This document shows, piece by piece, positions 1-12,162 of a stretch of DNA of 64,000 bases. The notes below the pieces were generated by a model, which saw only the letters and a list, made by a program, of their open reading frames with translations, did not search any database and had not been told where the DNA came from. The stretch is from Sphingomonas sp. Y57 (GTDB lineage Bacteria; Pseudomonadota; Alphaproteobacteria; Sphingomonadales; Sphingomonadaceae), in contig NZ_LDES01000078.1 in NCBI RefSeq assembly GCF_001015195.1, positions 1 to 64,000 on the forward strand, read 5' to 3'. The position numbers and the translations under genes are program-made. Positions within the stretch are counted from its first letter, which is position 1. The number at the start of each line of letters is the position of its first letter.

Positions 1-481
1 AAATGTCCCGACGACGGACACAGGTATACACATGCCGAGCGGTTACCATTTCGTCGGGGCGATGTTCATGAAACCATGCGAGGACGACGAGATTACGCTC
101 TATGTCATTTTTGGGCGCGTGGTCGTTGGCGAAGGTCTCGAAAGGAACACCTGATTTAAGATCTAAGTCTGGAAGGACTTTAGGCACTGTTGGCTTACGC
201 GCGCGTGCTTCCCGTGGCGGGCGAGAGAGGGGAGCCTCAGCCTGTGCATCGTTCGGTTCGACAACATCATCTTCGAACTCGGCATCTACGGCCCGAAACC
301 CAGGGCTCAGCGCGGAGACTGACTGGGCGGGCGATCGCTGCTGTACAATCAGGGTGGTTGGCTTGAGCGCGTTCTGGATGGCGGATGTAATCTGGTCTAG
401 GTCGCCCTCTGGGATTTCTGCCTCGATCATAATAAAGCGAATACGTGAGGTACTGCCCTTCGACGTCGGTTGCTTTGCCAC
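1..481 (-). CDS. Unrecognised protein, 3' end cut by window edge
   Basis: The minus strand carries an open frame from a GTG at 481 to the left edge, about 160 codons. An in-frame TAG sits two codons upstream (485-487), which fixes the start near 481, and a GGGGA ribosome-binding site lies about nine bases before the GTG. An internal ATG at 430 is the alternative start. The protein begins with a basic stretch and then SRIRFIMIEAEIPEGDLDQI (residues 13-32), a probable folded N-terminal segment. A low-complexity acidic/proline-rich linker (about 60-95) follows. The last visible part, including NLVVLAWFHEHRP, looks like an alpha-helical, helix-turn-helix-like domain. I do not recognise the family and assign no function. 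Base composition is clearly AT-richer than the core genes (28 of 60 bases are G or C in 121-180), which suggests transferred DNA. Confidence 0.6.
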   Translation of the reverse strand, partial: MAKQPTSKGSTSRIRFIMIEAEIPEGDLDQITSAIQNALKPTTLIVQQRSPAQSVSALSPGFRAVDAEFEDDVVEPNDAQAEAPLSRPPREARARKPTVPKVLPDLDLKSGVPFETFANDHAPKNDIERNLVVLAWFHEHRPDEMVTARHVYTCVRRRDI

Positions 482-742
482 AGACTAGTTTCCCCGAGTT
501 AAGCCTGAACATTACTAAAATACGTGCGCAGTGACAATGCTGCAGCACCGCTTCGCAGTAGCTCGGTACCGAGGTTTCTTAAGCAGACGGGGATAGATTA
601 CCCAGCCCAGCTGAAGCACTGTATTAGTCCGCTGGCGCCGAATGGCGGCGGTTACATAGGAGTAGAAGACGCGGCGGCTATGTTCGTTCGTGCGTCCTCA
701 AGCCGCCTCTCTGCTACCGCGGTATTCAGATGCCTATCTTAT

Positions 743-2644
<1,902 letters not shown>

Positions 2645-2791
2645 GGCGCGCCCGATAGAGGATTTCGGCGCGCGGCGAAACCGCCCCGATCGAGCCGAAT
2701 TCCGGGGAAAGATATGGCGGATGGCGCTTGAAGCCGCAACGCCGCTGCACCAATAGTCCCCGGCGATTCGATAAAGAACGAGAGGGCACCG

Positions 2792-4729
<1,938 letters not shown>

Positions 4730-4736
4730 TTCTATC

Positions 4737-4767
4737 GGGGCATGGACGGCCGATCCGGCCATGCCCC
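4737..4767 (+). terminator. Hairpin between acs and cytochrome b561
   Basis: A perfect nine-base stem GGGGCATGG/CCATGCCCC encloses a further GC-rich palindromic loop. No T tract follows, so it may be a processing or attenuation hairpin rather than a full Rho-independent terminator. Confidence 0.5.
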
Positions 4768-4782
4768 GCACAGGATGACGCC

Positions 4783-5325
4783 ATGACCGAGGCCCTGCTC
4801 CACTACAACCGCGTCGCCCGCACGCTCCACTGGACGATCGGGACGCTGATCATCGCCAACCTGGCCCTCGGCATCCTGCACGATCCGCTGGGCGAGCTGT
4901 TCCCGGCGATGCCGATCCACAAGTCGATCGGCTTCCTGGTGCTGGCGCTGAGCCTGGTGCGGCTGGTGTGGCGCCTCACCCACCCGGCCCCGCCGCTGCC
5001 CGATACGATGCCCGGCTGGGAGAAGGCGGCGGCGCACGGGCTGCACTGGATCTTCTACGCGCTGATGATCGCGATGCCGCTGACGGGGTGGATCTTCAGC
5101 TCGACCGGCAAAGGCCCGCTGAGCTTCTTCTTCCTGTTCGACATCCCGAAGCTCGCGGTCGAGAAGGGATCGCCGCTCGCCGAGGGGACGCACAACGCGC
5201 ACGTGGTGCTCGGCTTCCTCTGGGCGGCGCTACTGGTCGTCCATATCGGCGCGGCGCTGCGCCACCACTTCATCCTCAGGGACGGGGTGCTGACGCGGAT
5301 GTGGCGAAGCGCGCCCGGGGCGTAA
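4783..5325 (+). CDS. Cytochrome b561 family protein
   Basis: A 180-residue membrane protein with four predicted transmembrane helices and histidines spaced as in the bacterial cytochrome b561 (CybB) family: H16 in RTLHWTIGTL, H46 in PIHKSIG, HGLHWIFYALM in helix 3 and VVHIGAALRHH in helix 4. Family members carry two b-type haems and transfer electrons from ubiquinol, for example to superoxide; the exact partner here is unknown. The ATG at 4783 has only a weak upstream site (CAGGATGACG). It lies 53 bases after acs, separated by a hairpin, so co-transcription with acs is uncertain. Confidence 0.9.
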   Translation: MTEALLHYNRVARTLHWTIGTLIIANLALGILHDPLGELFPAMPIHKSIGFLVLALSLVRLVWRLTHPAPPLPDTMPGWEKAAAHGLHWIFYALMIAMPLTGWIFSSTGKGPLSFFFLFDIPKLAVEKGSPLAEGTHNAHVVLGFLWAALLVVHIGAALRHHFILRDGVLTRMWRSAPGA

Positions 5326-5334
5326 CCGCTTCCC

Positions 5335-5360
5335 GTCATCCCGGCGGAGGCCGGGATGAC
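5335..5360. repeat. Solo REP-like hairpin (family A)
   Basis: GTCATCCCGGC..GCCGGGATGAC, a perfect-armed palindrome. It matches the arms of the doublet elements at 15954-16047 and 25202-25291 and the solo copy at 61928. Confidence 0.75.
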
Positions 5361-5477
5361 GCGCTGTGGAGGACGGCCCTTCACGAGACTCGACAGCACC
5401 GCCCCGATCCTGTAGGGGCGCGCCTTCATATTCCGAATCCGCTTGGCCGAACAGGTTGGAGCGGGCGCGGGATTGTA

Positions 5478-5700
5478 CCGTCCGAGACAGCAGGTGCGGG
5501 GAATATGCCCCGCTTAATCTCCTGCCTAGACGGGGAGAAGTTTACCGGCCGCGCCTTTGCGGGTTCAGGCCGGGTCTGCCGTGCTCCTTCCAGGGCCCCG
5601 GCCAGGCGACCGACCCCTCGGACGGGTCAATGGACGGCGTATCTGTCCTTTGGCTCAACAGCCCCTGCGGATGTGCTGCAGGGGTGGTTCTAAGGAGTAA
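5478..5700 (+). ncRNA. L10 ribosomal protein leader
   Basis: The region before rplJ contains CCGAGACAGCAGGTGCGGGG, then a small hairpin and CTTAATCTCCTGCCTAGACG. This is the conserved kink-turn/AGGUG..UCCUGCC arrangement of the L10 leader, where L10-L12 binds its own mRNA to repress rplJL. A second stem (CCCCTGC..GCAGGGG, about 5663-5686) lies just before the rplJ ribosome-binding site AAGGAG and could sequester it. Boundaries are approximate. Confidence 0.75.
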
Positions 5701-5703
5701 GGC

Positions 5704-6219
5704 ATGGATCGAGCTCAAAAAGCCGAGCTGGTCGCCGATCTGAAGAGCACCTTCGAGGGCACGAGCGTGGTGATCGTCACCCGCAATCTCGGCCTCACGG
5801 TCGCGCAGTCCACTGCGCTCCGCACGAAGATGCGCGAAGCCGGCGCCAGCTACAAGGTATCGAAGAACAAGCTCGCCCGCATTGCCCTCGAGGGCACGTC
5901 CTACCAGGCGATCAACGATCTCCTGGTCGGGCCGACCGCGCTCGCCACCTCCGCCGATCCCGTCGCCCCCGCAAAGGTGATCGTGGATTTCGCGAAGACC
6001 AACGACAAGTTGGAAATCGTCGGCGGCGCAATGGGCGAGACCGTCCTCGACGTGGCCGGCGTGAAGGCGCTGGCCGAGCTGCCGTCGCTCGACGAGCTGC
6101 GCGCCAAGATCGTGGGCCTCATCCAGGCGCCCGCGACCAAGGTGGTCCAGATCGTCCAGGCCCCGGCCGGCCAGCTGGCCCGGGTGTTCGGCGCTTATGC
6201 GGCGAAAGAAGACGCCTGA
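5704..6219 (+). CDS. rplJ: 50S ribosomal protein L10
   Basis: 171 residues, the normal L10 length. L10 binds 23S rRNA at the base of the ribosomal stalk and carries the L7/L12 dimers. The N-terminal [13 protein letters not shown] and the central [13 protein letters not shown] region are typical of L10, and the helical, alanine-rich C-terminus is the L12-binding arm. The ATG at 5704 follows TAAGGAGTAAGGC. It is the first gene of the rplJL operon, 56 bases before rplL, and is preceded by its autoregulatory leader. Confidence 0.98.
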   Translation: MDRAQKAELVADLKSTFEGTSVVIVTRNLGLTVAQSTALRTKMREAGASYKVSKNKLARIALEGTSYQAINDLLVGPTALATSADPVAPAKVIVDFAKTNDKLEIVGGAMGETVLDVAGVKALAELPSLDELRAKIVGLIQAPATKVVQIVQAPAGQLARVFGAYAAKEDA

Positions 6220-6275
6220 TCTTTCGATATCTCGACTGAAACATATTGGGCCGATGGCCCGCATGGAGACTAATC

Positions 6276-6659
6276 ATGGCAGACCTGCAGAAGCTTGTTG
6301 ACGATCTTTCGGCTCTCACCGTCCTCGAGGCCGCTGAGCTTTCGAAGCTCCTCGAAGAGAAGTGGGGCGTTTCGGCCGCTGCGGCGGTCGCGGTTGCGGC
6401 CCCGGCCGCCGGCGGCGGCGCCGGTGGCGCTCCGGCTGCTGAAGCCAAGGACGAGTTCGACGTCATCCTGACCGGCGACGGCGGCAAGAAGATCAACGTG
6501 ATCAAGGAAGTCCGCGCGATCACCGGCCTGGGCCTGACCGAAGCCAAGACCCTGGTCGAGTCGGCTCCGAAGGCCGTCAAGGAAGGCGTCAACAAGGACG
6601 AGGCCGAGAAGATCAAGAAGCAGCTCGAGGAAGCCGGCGCGACCGTCGAACTCAAGTAA
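6276..6659 (+). CDS. rplL: 50S ribosomal protein L7/L12
   Basis: 127 residues. The N-terminal dimerisation helices (about 1-35) are followed by the flexible Ala/Gly hinge [15 protein letters not shown] and the C-terminal factor-binding domain with [20 protein letters not shown] and [14 protein letters not shown]. It recruits translation GTPases to the ribosome stalk. The ATG at 6276 is preceded by GGAGA. The gene ends at a strong Rho-independent terminator, so rpoBC, about 9.7 kb downstream, cannot simply be read through from here. Confidence 0.98.
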   Translation: MADLQKLVDDLSALTVLEAAELSKLLEEKWGVSAAAAVAVAAPAAGGGAGGAPAAEAKDEFDVILTGDGGKKINVIKEVRAITGLGLTEAKTLVESAPKAVKEGVNKDEAEKIKKQLEEAGATVELK

Positions 6660-6683
6660 GCTTCCCGCTTCTTGCGATTTCAG

Positions 6684-6720
6684 GAAGGGCGGTCTCCCCA
6701 GGGAGGCCGCCCTTTCTTTT
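6684..6720 (+). terminator. Rho-independent terminator of rplJL
   Basis: The stem AAGGGCGG..CTCC pairs with GGAGGCCGCCCTT and is followed by TTCTTTTC, 24 bases after the rplL stop. Confidence 0.85.
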
Positions 6721-6795
6721 CGTGCCCGGCCGACGGACGTTCCTTCATCCCCGCAATCGCCCTAGAACCGGCGGGGAACGGAGAAGGGAAGAGTC

Positions 6796-7365
6796 ATGAC
6801 GCTGCCGGACATAGCCGTTCCGACTTATGTGCAGATGCTCCGGGCGCTGTCGGCATGGCTCGACAAGGCCGAGGATCAGAAGCCGGCCAGCGACGCCGAG
6901 GCGCTTCTCCTCGCCCGGCTCGCCCCCGACATGTTCCCGCTGTCCACCCAGATCCGGTTCGCCTGCGTGCAGGCGCAGGAAGGCGTCGCGCGGCTGCGCG
7001 GCGAAGCGCTGCCGCCGTCGATCGCGGCGCTGCTCGACGAAGCCCGCAATGCGGCGGAACGGCCCGGCACCATCGCGGACGCGCGCCGTCGGATCGCCGA
7101 GACGCTGGACATGGTGGACGCGGCGGCGGCCGACATGCCCGACATCGACCCGGCCACGCCCATCGCCCACGACCTGCCGCAAGGCATGATCTTCGACGTG
7201 ACGGCCGCGCAATATGTCCGCGACTGGACGCTGCCGCAGTTCTACTTCCACCTCATGGCGGCCTATGCGATCCTGCGCGCCCAGGGCATCGAACTGGGCA
7301 AGGCCGACTATGTCGCGCACATGTTCGCCTATCTGCGACCGGGCACGCTGCCTGCCCAGGGGTGA
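6796..7365 (+). CDS. DUF1993 family protein
   Basis: A 189-residue soluble protein matching the DUF1993 pattern. It has an N-terminal PTYVQMLRALSAWLDKAE, a central RLAPDMFPLSTQIRFACVQA, and a C-terminal TLPQFYFHLMAAYAILRAQG followed by GKADYVAHMF. The family is all-helical with a DinB-like layout; its biochemical role is not established. The ATG at 6796 follows GAAGGGAAGAG. It stands alone between the rplL terminator and the SLC13 permease. Confidence 0.85.
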   Translation: MTLPDIAVPTYVQMLRALSAWLDKAEDQKPASDAEALLLARLAPDMFPLSTQIRFACVQAQEGVARLRGEALPPSIAALLDEARNAAERPGTIADARRRIAETLDMVDAAAADMPDIDPATPIAHDLPQGMIFDVTAAQYVRDWTLPQFYFHLMAAYAILRAQGIELGKADYVAHMFAYLRPGTLPAQG

Positions 7366-7648
7366 AGGCCGCGGCGGGCCGCCTCCCCCTCCCCTCCCCT
7401 CAATCGCCTTCACGACCGGCCATGACGCATCGATGATCAGGCCCGCCTCGCGCCGTGGGAACAACGCCGCGATCGCGCGTTATGCTGGAAATGGAAGGAT
7501 CAGCACGACCGGCACAGCAGGCGCAACGCGAGCCCGCCGACAGCGCGGAGAGGCTGGAGCAAGGCGCCGGTCGCCAGACCGACAGCACCGACCGCCCGCG
7601 TAGGGATCAGGCCGCCGCGGTGCGTTCCCCCGCCCCACAGGAGCGCGC
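7366..7648. other. Intergenic region, no gene supported
   Basis: 283 GC-rich bases between the DUF1993 gene and the permease. Short overlapping frames exist on both strands, but none has a ribosome-binding site or recognisable protein. I see no clear promoter. Confidence 0.5.
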
Positions 7649-9424
7649 GTGACCACGCCACAATGGCTTTCGATAGCCACCCTCGCCGGGATGATGGGCC
7701 TCTTCCTCTGGGGCCGCTTCCGCTACGACGTGACCGCGATCATCGCGCTGCTGGCCGCGCTGGCGCTGGGCATAGTCAGCCCCAAACAGGCGTTCAGCGG
7801 CTTTTCCGACGACATCGTCATCATCGTCGGATCGGCGCTGGTCCTGTCGGCGACGATGCAGCGATCGGGCCTGATCGAGCGCGCGCTGGGCTTCGTCGGC
7901 GGGCATGTGAAGCGGGTGCGCAGCCAGTTGCTGGTGCTGACCGCCTCGGTCGGGCTCACATCGGCGCTGGTCAAGAATGTCGGCGCGCTGGCGATGCTGA
8001 TGCCCGCCGCCGTCCAGATGGCGAAGAAGAACGACGCGAGCCCCTCGGTCTTCCTGATGCCGATGGCGTTCGCGTCGCTGCTCGGCGGGCTGATGACACT
8101 GGTCGGCACCTCCCCCAACATCATCGTCAGCCGGGTGCGGCAGGAGATGACGGGCGAGCCGTTCGGCATGTTCGATTATCTGCCGACCGGCCTCGGCCTG
8201 CTGGTCGTCGGGCTGATCTTCCTGCGCTTCGGCTATCGCCTGCTGCCGCGCGAGCGCCGGGCGACCGCGACGCTGGGCGAGGCGCTCGACATCTCCAGCT
8301 ACGTTACCGAGGCGACGATCGGCGAGGGATCGCCGGCCGAGGGGGAGACGGTCCGCGAGTTCGTCGAGCGGCACGATCGCGACATCGGCATCGCCCGCGT
8401 GCTGCGCGCCGGCATCCGCACGGTGCCCTCGGCCGGCCTCGTCCTGCACCAGGACGACACGCTGATCCTGACCGGCGCGCCCGACGCGCTGGAGCGCGTG
8501 ATCGCGGGGGACGGACTGGCGCTGGTCGGCGGCGACCGCGAGCGGCCGAAGGGCAGCGAGGGCGACGAGATCGGCGTGATCGAGGGCGTGATCGGCGCCT
8601 CTTCGGTGCTGATCGACCAGACGGCGGGGCGGATGCGGATGCAGGAGCGCTATGGCGTCAACCTGATCGCGGTGTCGCGCGCGGCCGAGCGGCTGACCCG
8701 CCAGCTCGGCGAGACCAAACTGAGCGCCGGCGACGTGATCGTGCTGCAGGGGCCGCTCGGCCTGCTGCCCGACCGGCTCCGCGACCTCGGCGTGCTGCCG
8801 CTGGCGCAGCGTCCGCTGCGGCTGGGCGCGTCGGGGCGGAGCTGGCTGCCGCTGATCGTGCTGGCGGCGGCGATGGCGGCGACCGCGGCGGGGCTGGTGC
8901 CGGTGGCGGTCGCCTTCTTCGCGGCGGCGGGGATCGTGATGGCGACGGGGGCGCTGCCGCTGCGCGAGGCCTATGACGCGGTCGAATGGCCGATCCTGAT
9001 CATGCTCGGCGCGCTGATCCCGGTCAGCGATTCGCTGCGTACGACGGGCGCATCGGACCTGATCGCGACGAGCCTGGCCGACGTCGCGGCGACGCTGCCG
9101 CCATGGGGCGCGGTGGCGCTGATCCTGGTGGCGGCGATGGCGGTGACGCCGTTCCTCAACAATGCGGCGACGGTGCTGGTGATGGCCCCGATCGCCGCGG
9201 TGTTCGCGCACGACCTCGGCTACCGCCCCGAAGCCTTCCTGATCGCCACCGCGATCGGCGCCGGCTGCGACTTCCTCACGCCGATCGGCCACCAGTGCAA
9301 CACACTGGTGCTGGGCCCGGGCGGCTACCGGTTCAGCGACTATGCCCGGCTGGGGGCACCGCTGTCGCTGCTCGTCGTGCTGGTGGGGACGCCGCTGGTA
9401 ATGTGGGTGTGGCCGTTGCGGTGA
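7649..9424 (+). CDS. SLC13 (DASS) permease with RCK-C domains
   Basis: A 591-residue inner-membrane transporter. N-terminal membrane helices (about 1-200) include the family's TSALVKNVGALAMLMP and LVGTSPNIIVS loops. Then come two soluble RCK-C/TrkA-C modules (about 205-380), recognisable by VREFVERHDRDIG..LHQDDTLILTG and a repeat ending LSAGDVIVLQG. A C-terminal membrane half contains VTPFLNNAATVLVM and FLTPIGHQCNTLV. Members with this layout carry inorganic anions or dicarboxylates with sodium; the substrate here is not determinable. The GTG at 7649 is chosen because AGGAG lies six bases upstream. Confidence 0.9.
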   Translation: MTTPQWLSIATLAGMMGLFLWGRFRYDVTAIIALLAALALGIVSPKQAFSGFSDDIVIIVGSALVLSATMQRSGLIERALGFVGGHVKRVRSQLLVLTASVGLTSALVKNVGALAMLMPAAVQMAKKNDASPSVFLMPMAFASLLGGLMTLVGTSPNIIVSRVRQEMTGEPFGMFDYLPTGLGLLVVGLIFLRFGYRLLPRERRATATLGEALDISSYVTEATIGEGSPAEGETVREFVERHDRDIGIARVLRAGIRTVPSAGLVLHQDDTLILTGAPDALERVIAGDGLALVGGDRERPKGSEGDEIGVIEGVIGASSVLIDQTAGRMRMQERYGVNLIAVSRAAERLTRQLGETKLSAGDVIVLQGPLGLLPDRLRDLGVLPLAQRPLRLGASGRSWLPLIVLAAAMAATAAGLVPVAVAFFAAAGIVMATGALPLREAYDAVEWPILIMLGALIPVSDSLRTTGASDLIATSLADVAATLPPWGAVALILVAAMAVTPFLNNAATVLVMAPIAAVFAHDLGYRPEAFLIATAIGAGCDFLTPIGHQCNTLVLGPGGYRFSDYARLGAPLSLLVVLVGTPLVMWVWPLR

Positions 9425-9707
9425 GGAGCGGTGCGGCTCAACCTCGTGGTTTCAGCCGCTACTCGAAAGCAACCACATCAAAGCCTCAGAGTCACGGCAG
9501 CTACGCGCCCCAGTTGCGGTCGTTCGATGCGGTCGTGGCCAAACCCAAAATCGGTCATTCGTTCATGTGGCGGCCGGACGTAGGCTATCGGGTAAGATGA
9601 GGAGCGGAGCTGTTTTAAGCAGCTGAGATTAGTCCGAAACGGTTGGGAGTCTTTAACTGGTGGACCTGCGAACTATAATATTTCGTGTCCACAACGAAGG
9701 AATGAAA
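9425..9707. other. Intergenic junction left of the YfbU/OLD/UvrD cassette
   Basis: 283 bases where composition drops from the GC-rich permease to a more AT-balanced sequence. No gene is supported. A candidate promoter for the cassette lies at its right end. No integrase remnant or clear direct repeat with the right junction was found by eye. Confidence 0.45.
9652..9679 (+). promoter_or_regulatory. Candidate promoter for the YfbU gene
   Basis: A consensus-like TATAAT (9674-9679) is preceded at 16 bases by TTTAAC (9652-9657), a weak -35. It lies 28 bases before the ATG at 9708. Assigned by eye only. Confidence 0.35.
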
Positions 9708-10217
9708 ATGACGATCTCGACGGGGGAACGCCTCATTGCGGTGATGCTGTCCGATATAATGACCCACCTGAAGATTCAGGGGGACATCGACCCGGCACTG
9801 GCCAAGACTCTGCTGTGCAACAAGGACACTTGGGCGTTAGAGTGGGAGTATAGCTCGATCTTCAACAAGGAACCCGGTCCCTCGCAGGCCGTGATCGATG
9901 AAACCGCCGACATTATGACGATGTGGTCGGTGATCGAGGCCAGTGTTCAAAACCTGAGTGGCCCCGATCAGATCGAGGCGAAAAAGCTCCGCTGGCAGTT
10001 CGACGGCTTCGACGGCAATCACGATCCGCACTTCGGCGTAGCGCATACGCTCGTCAACGATCTGAACCGGTTTTCTGAGTTCACGGGGCGTTCGCTCAAT
10101 AGCCATTCGAGTACGTCGCTATCTCGCTATCGGGTAATGAAACCCAAGTTTGACCACGAAATGTCTGGCTTTACGGGTATTCTCGATCTTGCCGCGCTAA
10201 CCAACATCCTCAGCTAA
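9708..10217 (+). CDS. YfbU family (UPF0304) protein
   Basis: A 169-residue soluble protein resembling E. coli YfbU over its length. The start MTISTGERLIAVML aligns with the YfbU N-terminus. ETADIMTMWSVIEASVQNL corresponds to the DIMEMYHAL helix, and LRWQFDGFDGNHDPHFG to the GFDA segment. The C-terminal SRYRVMKPKFDHEM matches the closing helices. The ATG at 9708 is chosen because GAAGGA ends six bases upstream; a GTG at 9660 would add 16 residues with no family support. No biochemical activity is firmly known for the family. It is first in a three-gene set with an OLD nuclease and a UvrD-like helicase, which suggests, but does not prove, a role in that system. Confidence 0.75.
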   Translation: MTISTGERLIAVMLSDIMTHLKIQGDIDPALAKTLLCNKDTWALEWEYSSIFNKEPGPSQAVIDETADIMTMWSVIEASVQNLSGPDQIEAKKLRWQFDGFDGNHDPHFGVAHTLVNDLNRFSEFTGRSLNSHSSTSLSRYRVMKPKFDHEMSGFTGILDLAALTNILS

Positions 10218-10347
10218 GCTGGGTTAAACCCACCGGCCTAGTGATCCGGGTCGGACGGGGCCTATGGCCGATAATAGGGCTCAGCAGGCCAATTCGGTGA
10301 CAGGTGCAGACGTTACCGTAATGGCCAAATCGATATCGGGGGATGGA

Positions 10348-12162
10348 ATGGAGATCGCCAGCTTAAAGATAGAGAATTTCCGGGGCGTGCAGGACGGCCT
10401 AGTTCGCTTCTCACCGCACACGGTGCTGGTCGGTGCGAATAATTGCGGCAAGACCACGGTAATCGAGGCGCTGGCGCTGTTGTTCGGCCGCGACCGGATG
10501 ATCCGCCAGCTGACCGAGCATGACTTTCACGGAAGCAACCCGCAACCAGCAGATCGCATCCGGCTGACCGCAACGGTGATTGGGTTCCATGACGACGATC
10601 CGGCCCAGAATCCGGACTGGTTCCGCGACGACAGGGGTATTGTCAAATGGTGGAACCCGACGACGGGCACCGTCCATCCCGCCCGCACCAACCCTGCGTG
10701 GAAGCTTGCCTGCCAGATCGCCTTTTCGGCGCGCTTCCACCGGCCCTCGCTCGAAGTGGAGACGCTCCGCTATTTCCACGACGACGACAGCGTGGGCGAC
10801 GTGTTCGACGACGAGACGGCAACCCCGCTTCCTGCGCGTCTGATCCGCGAACTCGGCTTCTTTTTCGTGCCTGCAGCGCGAACCTGGGACCGAACCGTGT
10901 CGTTCGGCTCCGAGTTGTTCCGCCGCGTTGTCGCGGCCGGCGACGGACAGCCCTCCGAATCCGTGCTTGCGGAGCGCGACCGTTTGCGCGCGCCGGAAGC
11001 GAGGCTTGAGCAGGACGAACGGCTCTCGCCGATCGTCGACCGGCTCAATCAAGAGCTGCGCGGCTTTTTCCGGACGAACCCGACATTGCATCTGCGTGTG
11101 ACGCCCACCGATTCCGACGGGCTGCTCGAATCCGTCGTATCGCATTACGCCCATAATGGGGCGGACGTACCGCTACCGGCGAAGCGGCATGGCAGCGGAC
11201 TATTGTCGCTGCAGCATTTGTTGCTGCTACTGCAGTTCGGCCGACTTCGGGTCGAGGCCGACGAGAATTTCTGGATGGCACTGGAAGAGCCAGAACTGCA
11301 TGTTCCACCAGCCTTGCAGCGGCGGCTGGTGCATCGCATCCAATCACTCTCACGCCAGACCCTGGTCTCGACCCACTCGCCGATGGTCGCTGCGCTGGCG
11401 GACCCGAGCGGCGTCGCGGTCCTGCGCAACGAAGGCGGCATTCTAACTTCGGTGCCGCTGCTGCAATCGACCTTGCCGGCTGACACGCCCAACAGCGTCC
11501 GCAAGCTGTTCCAGGTGAACCGGGTCGAGACCATCGCAGCGGTCATGCACGACTTCGTTCTGATCCCCGAGGGCAGGACCGATTATGAATGGCTGGGTCT
11601 GCTCGTCCGGGCAGTCGATCTCCATCAAAGCTGGGCCGCAGCCGACGAGTGCCGGTTCGACGCCTTTGTCGGCGTCATCCCGACCCATGACGGGTCTGTG
11701 GTGCGCACGGTGGCTGCGATGTCCCCGCTTCACCCGCGCGTGGTCGCACTGGTCGATGGCGATCCGGAGGGCATGGGCTATGTCAATGCGCTTGCCGCGG
11801 CGGGCGCTCCGAATTCAGGGATCATCCTGCGCTGGGCCACCGGCCAGATGCTCGAGGATGTGATCGGCTGGGTCATCGATGCCGACGCGGCCACCTGCCT
11901 GCCGACGATCTTGATCGACAATCCTCCTACAAATGTCGCCGATCTCGTCGCGCGCCTCAAGGACGAGGTGCGGGCGACAGGCGGGCTCAAGAAGGACAGT
12001 TCGAGCTACGAGGCGATTGCGGGGGCGATCGGCGCAAACGACGCGTGTTGCACGCGGGCGCGAGCGCTCCTCAATGCTATCGCTGAAGTCGCCCAAGGCA
12101 TCGACAATCCGCTGTTCGTAGCGGACCCGCACCATCCAGCGATCAAGGTCTTTACGCCGTGA
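10348..12162 (+). CDS. OLD-family ATP-dependent nuclease (GajA-like)
   Basis: A 604-residue protein with an ABC/SMC-like ATPase followed by a TOPRIM nuclease domain. It opens MEIASLKIENFRGV and has Walker A GANNCGKTT at 29-37. Walker B is FWMALEEPELHVPP near 309-322, and the H-loop is LVSTHSPM. TOPRIM residues are E408 in LIPEGRTDYEW and D470/D472 in VALVDGDPEG. An ATPase-TOPRIM protein coupled to a UvrD/PcrA-like helicase defines class 2 OLD proteins, which include Gabija GajA (about 580 residues). The ATG at 10348 is preferred because GGGGGA precedes it and the domain starts there; an ATG at 10264 would add 28 unconserved residues. The stop overlaps the helicase start (GTGA), implying translational coupling. 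G+C looks lower than in rpoBC. Confidence 0.88.
   Translation: MEIASLKIENFRGVQDGLVRFSPHTVLVGANNCGKTTVIEALALLFGRDRMIRQLTEHDFHGSNPQPADRIRLTATVIGFHDDDPAQNPDWFRDDRGIVKWWNPTTGTVHPARTNPAWKLACQIAFSARFHRPSLEVETLRYFHDDDSVGDVFDDETATPLPARLIRELGFFFVPAARTWDRTVSFGSELFRRVVAAGDGQPSESVLAERDRLRAPEARLEQDERLSPIVDRLNQELRGFFRTNPTLHLRVTPTDSDGLLESVVSHYAHNGADVPLPAKRHGSGLLSLQHLLLLLQFGRLRVEADENFWMALEEPELHVPPALQRRLVHRIQSLSRQTLVSTHSPMVAALADPSGVAVLRNEGGILTSVPLLQSTLPADTPNSVRKLFQVNRVETIAAVMHDFVLIPEGRTDYEWLGLLVRAVDLHQSWAAADECRFDAFVGVIPTHDGSVVRTVAAMSPLHPRVVALVDGDPEGMGYVNALAAAGAPNSGIILRWATGQMLEDVIGWVIDADAATCLPTILIDNPPTNVADLVARLKDEVRATGGLKKDSSSYEAIAGAIGANDACCTRARALLNAIAEVAQGIDNPLFVADPHHPAIKVFTP

Noticed and set aside
102-488. 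Plus-strand 128-codon frame at the left edge
   Set aside because: It is antisense to the better-supported minus-strand gene at 1-481, with no ribosome-binding site and a shadow-like Ser/Arg/Gly composition.
267-548. Minus-strand 93-codon frame at the left edge
   Set aside because: It overlaps the 1-481 gene in a different frame, and that frame has the better start site and protein-like composition.
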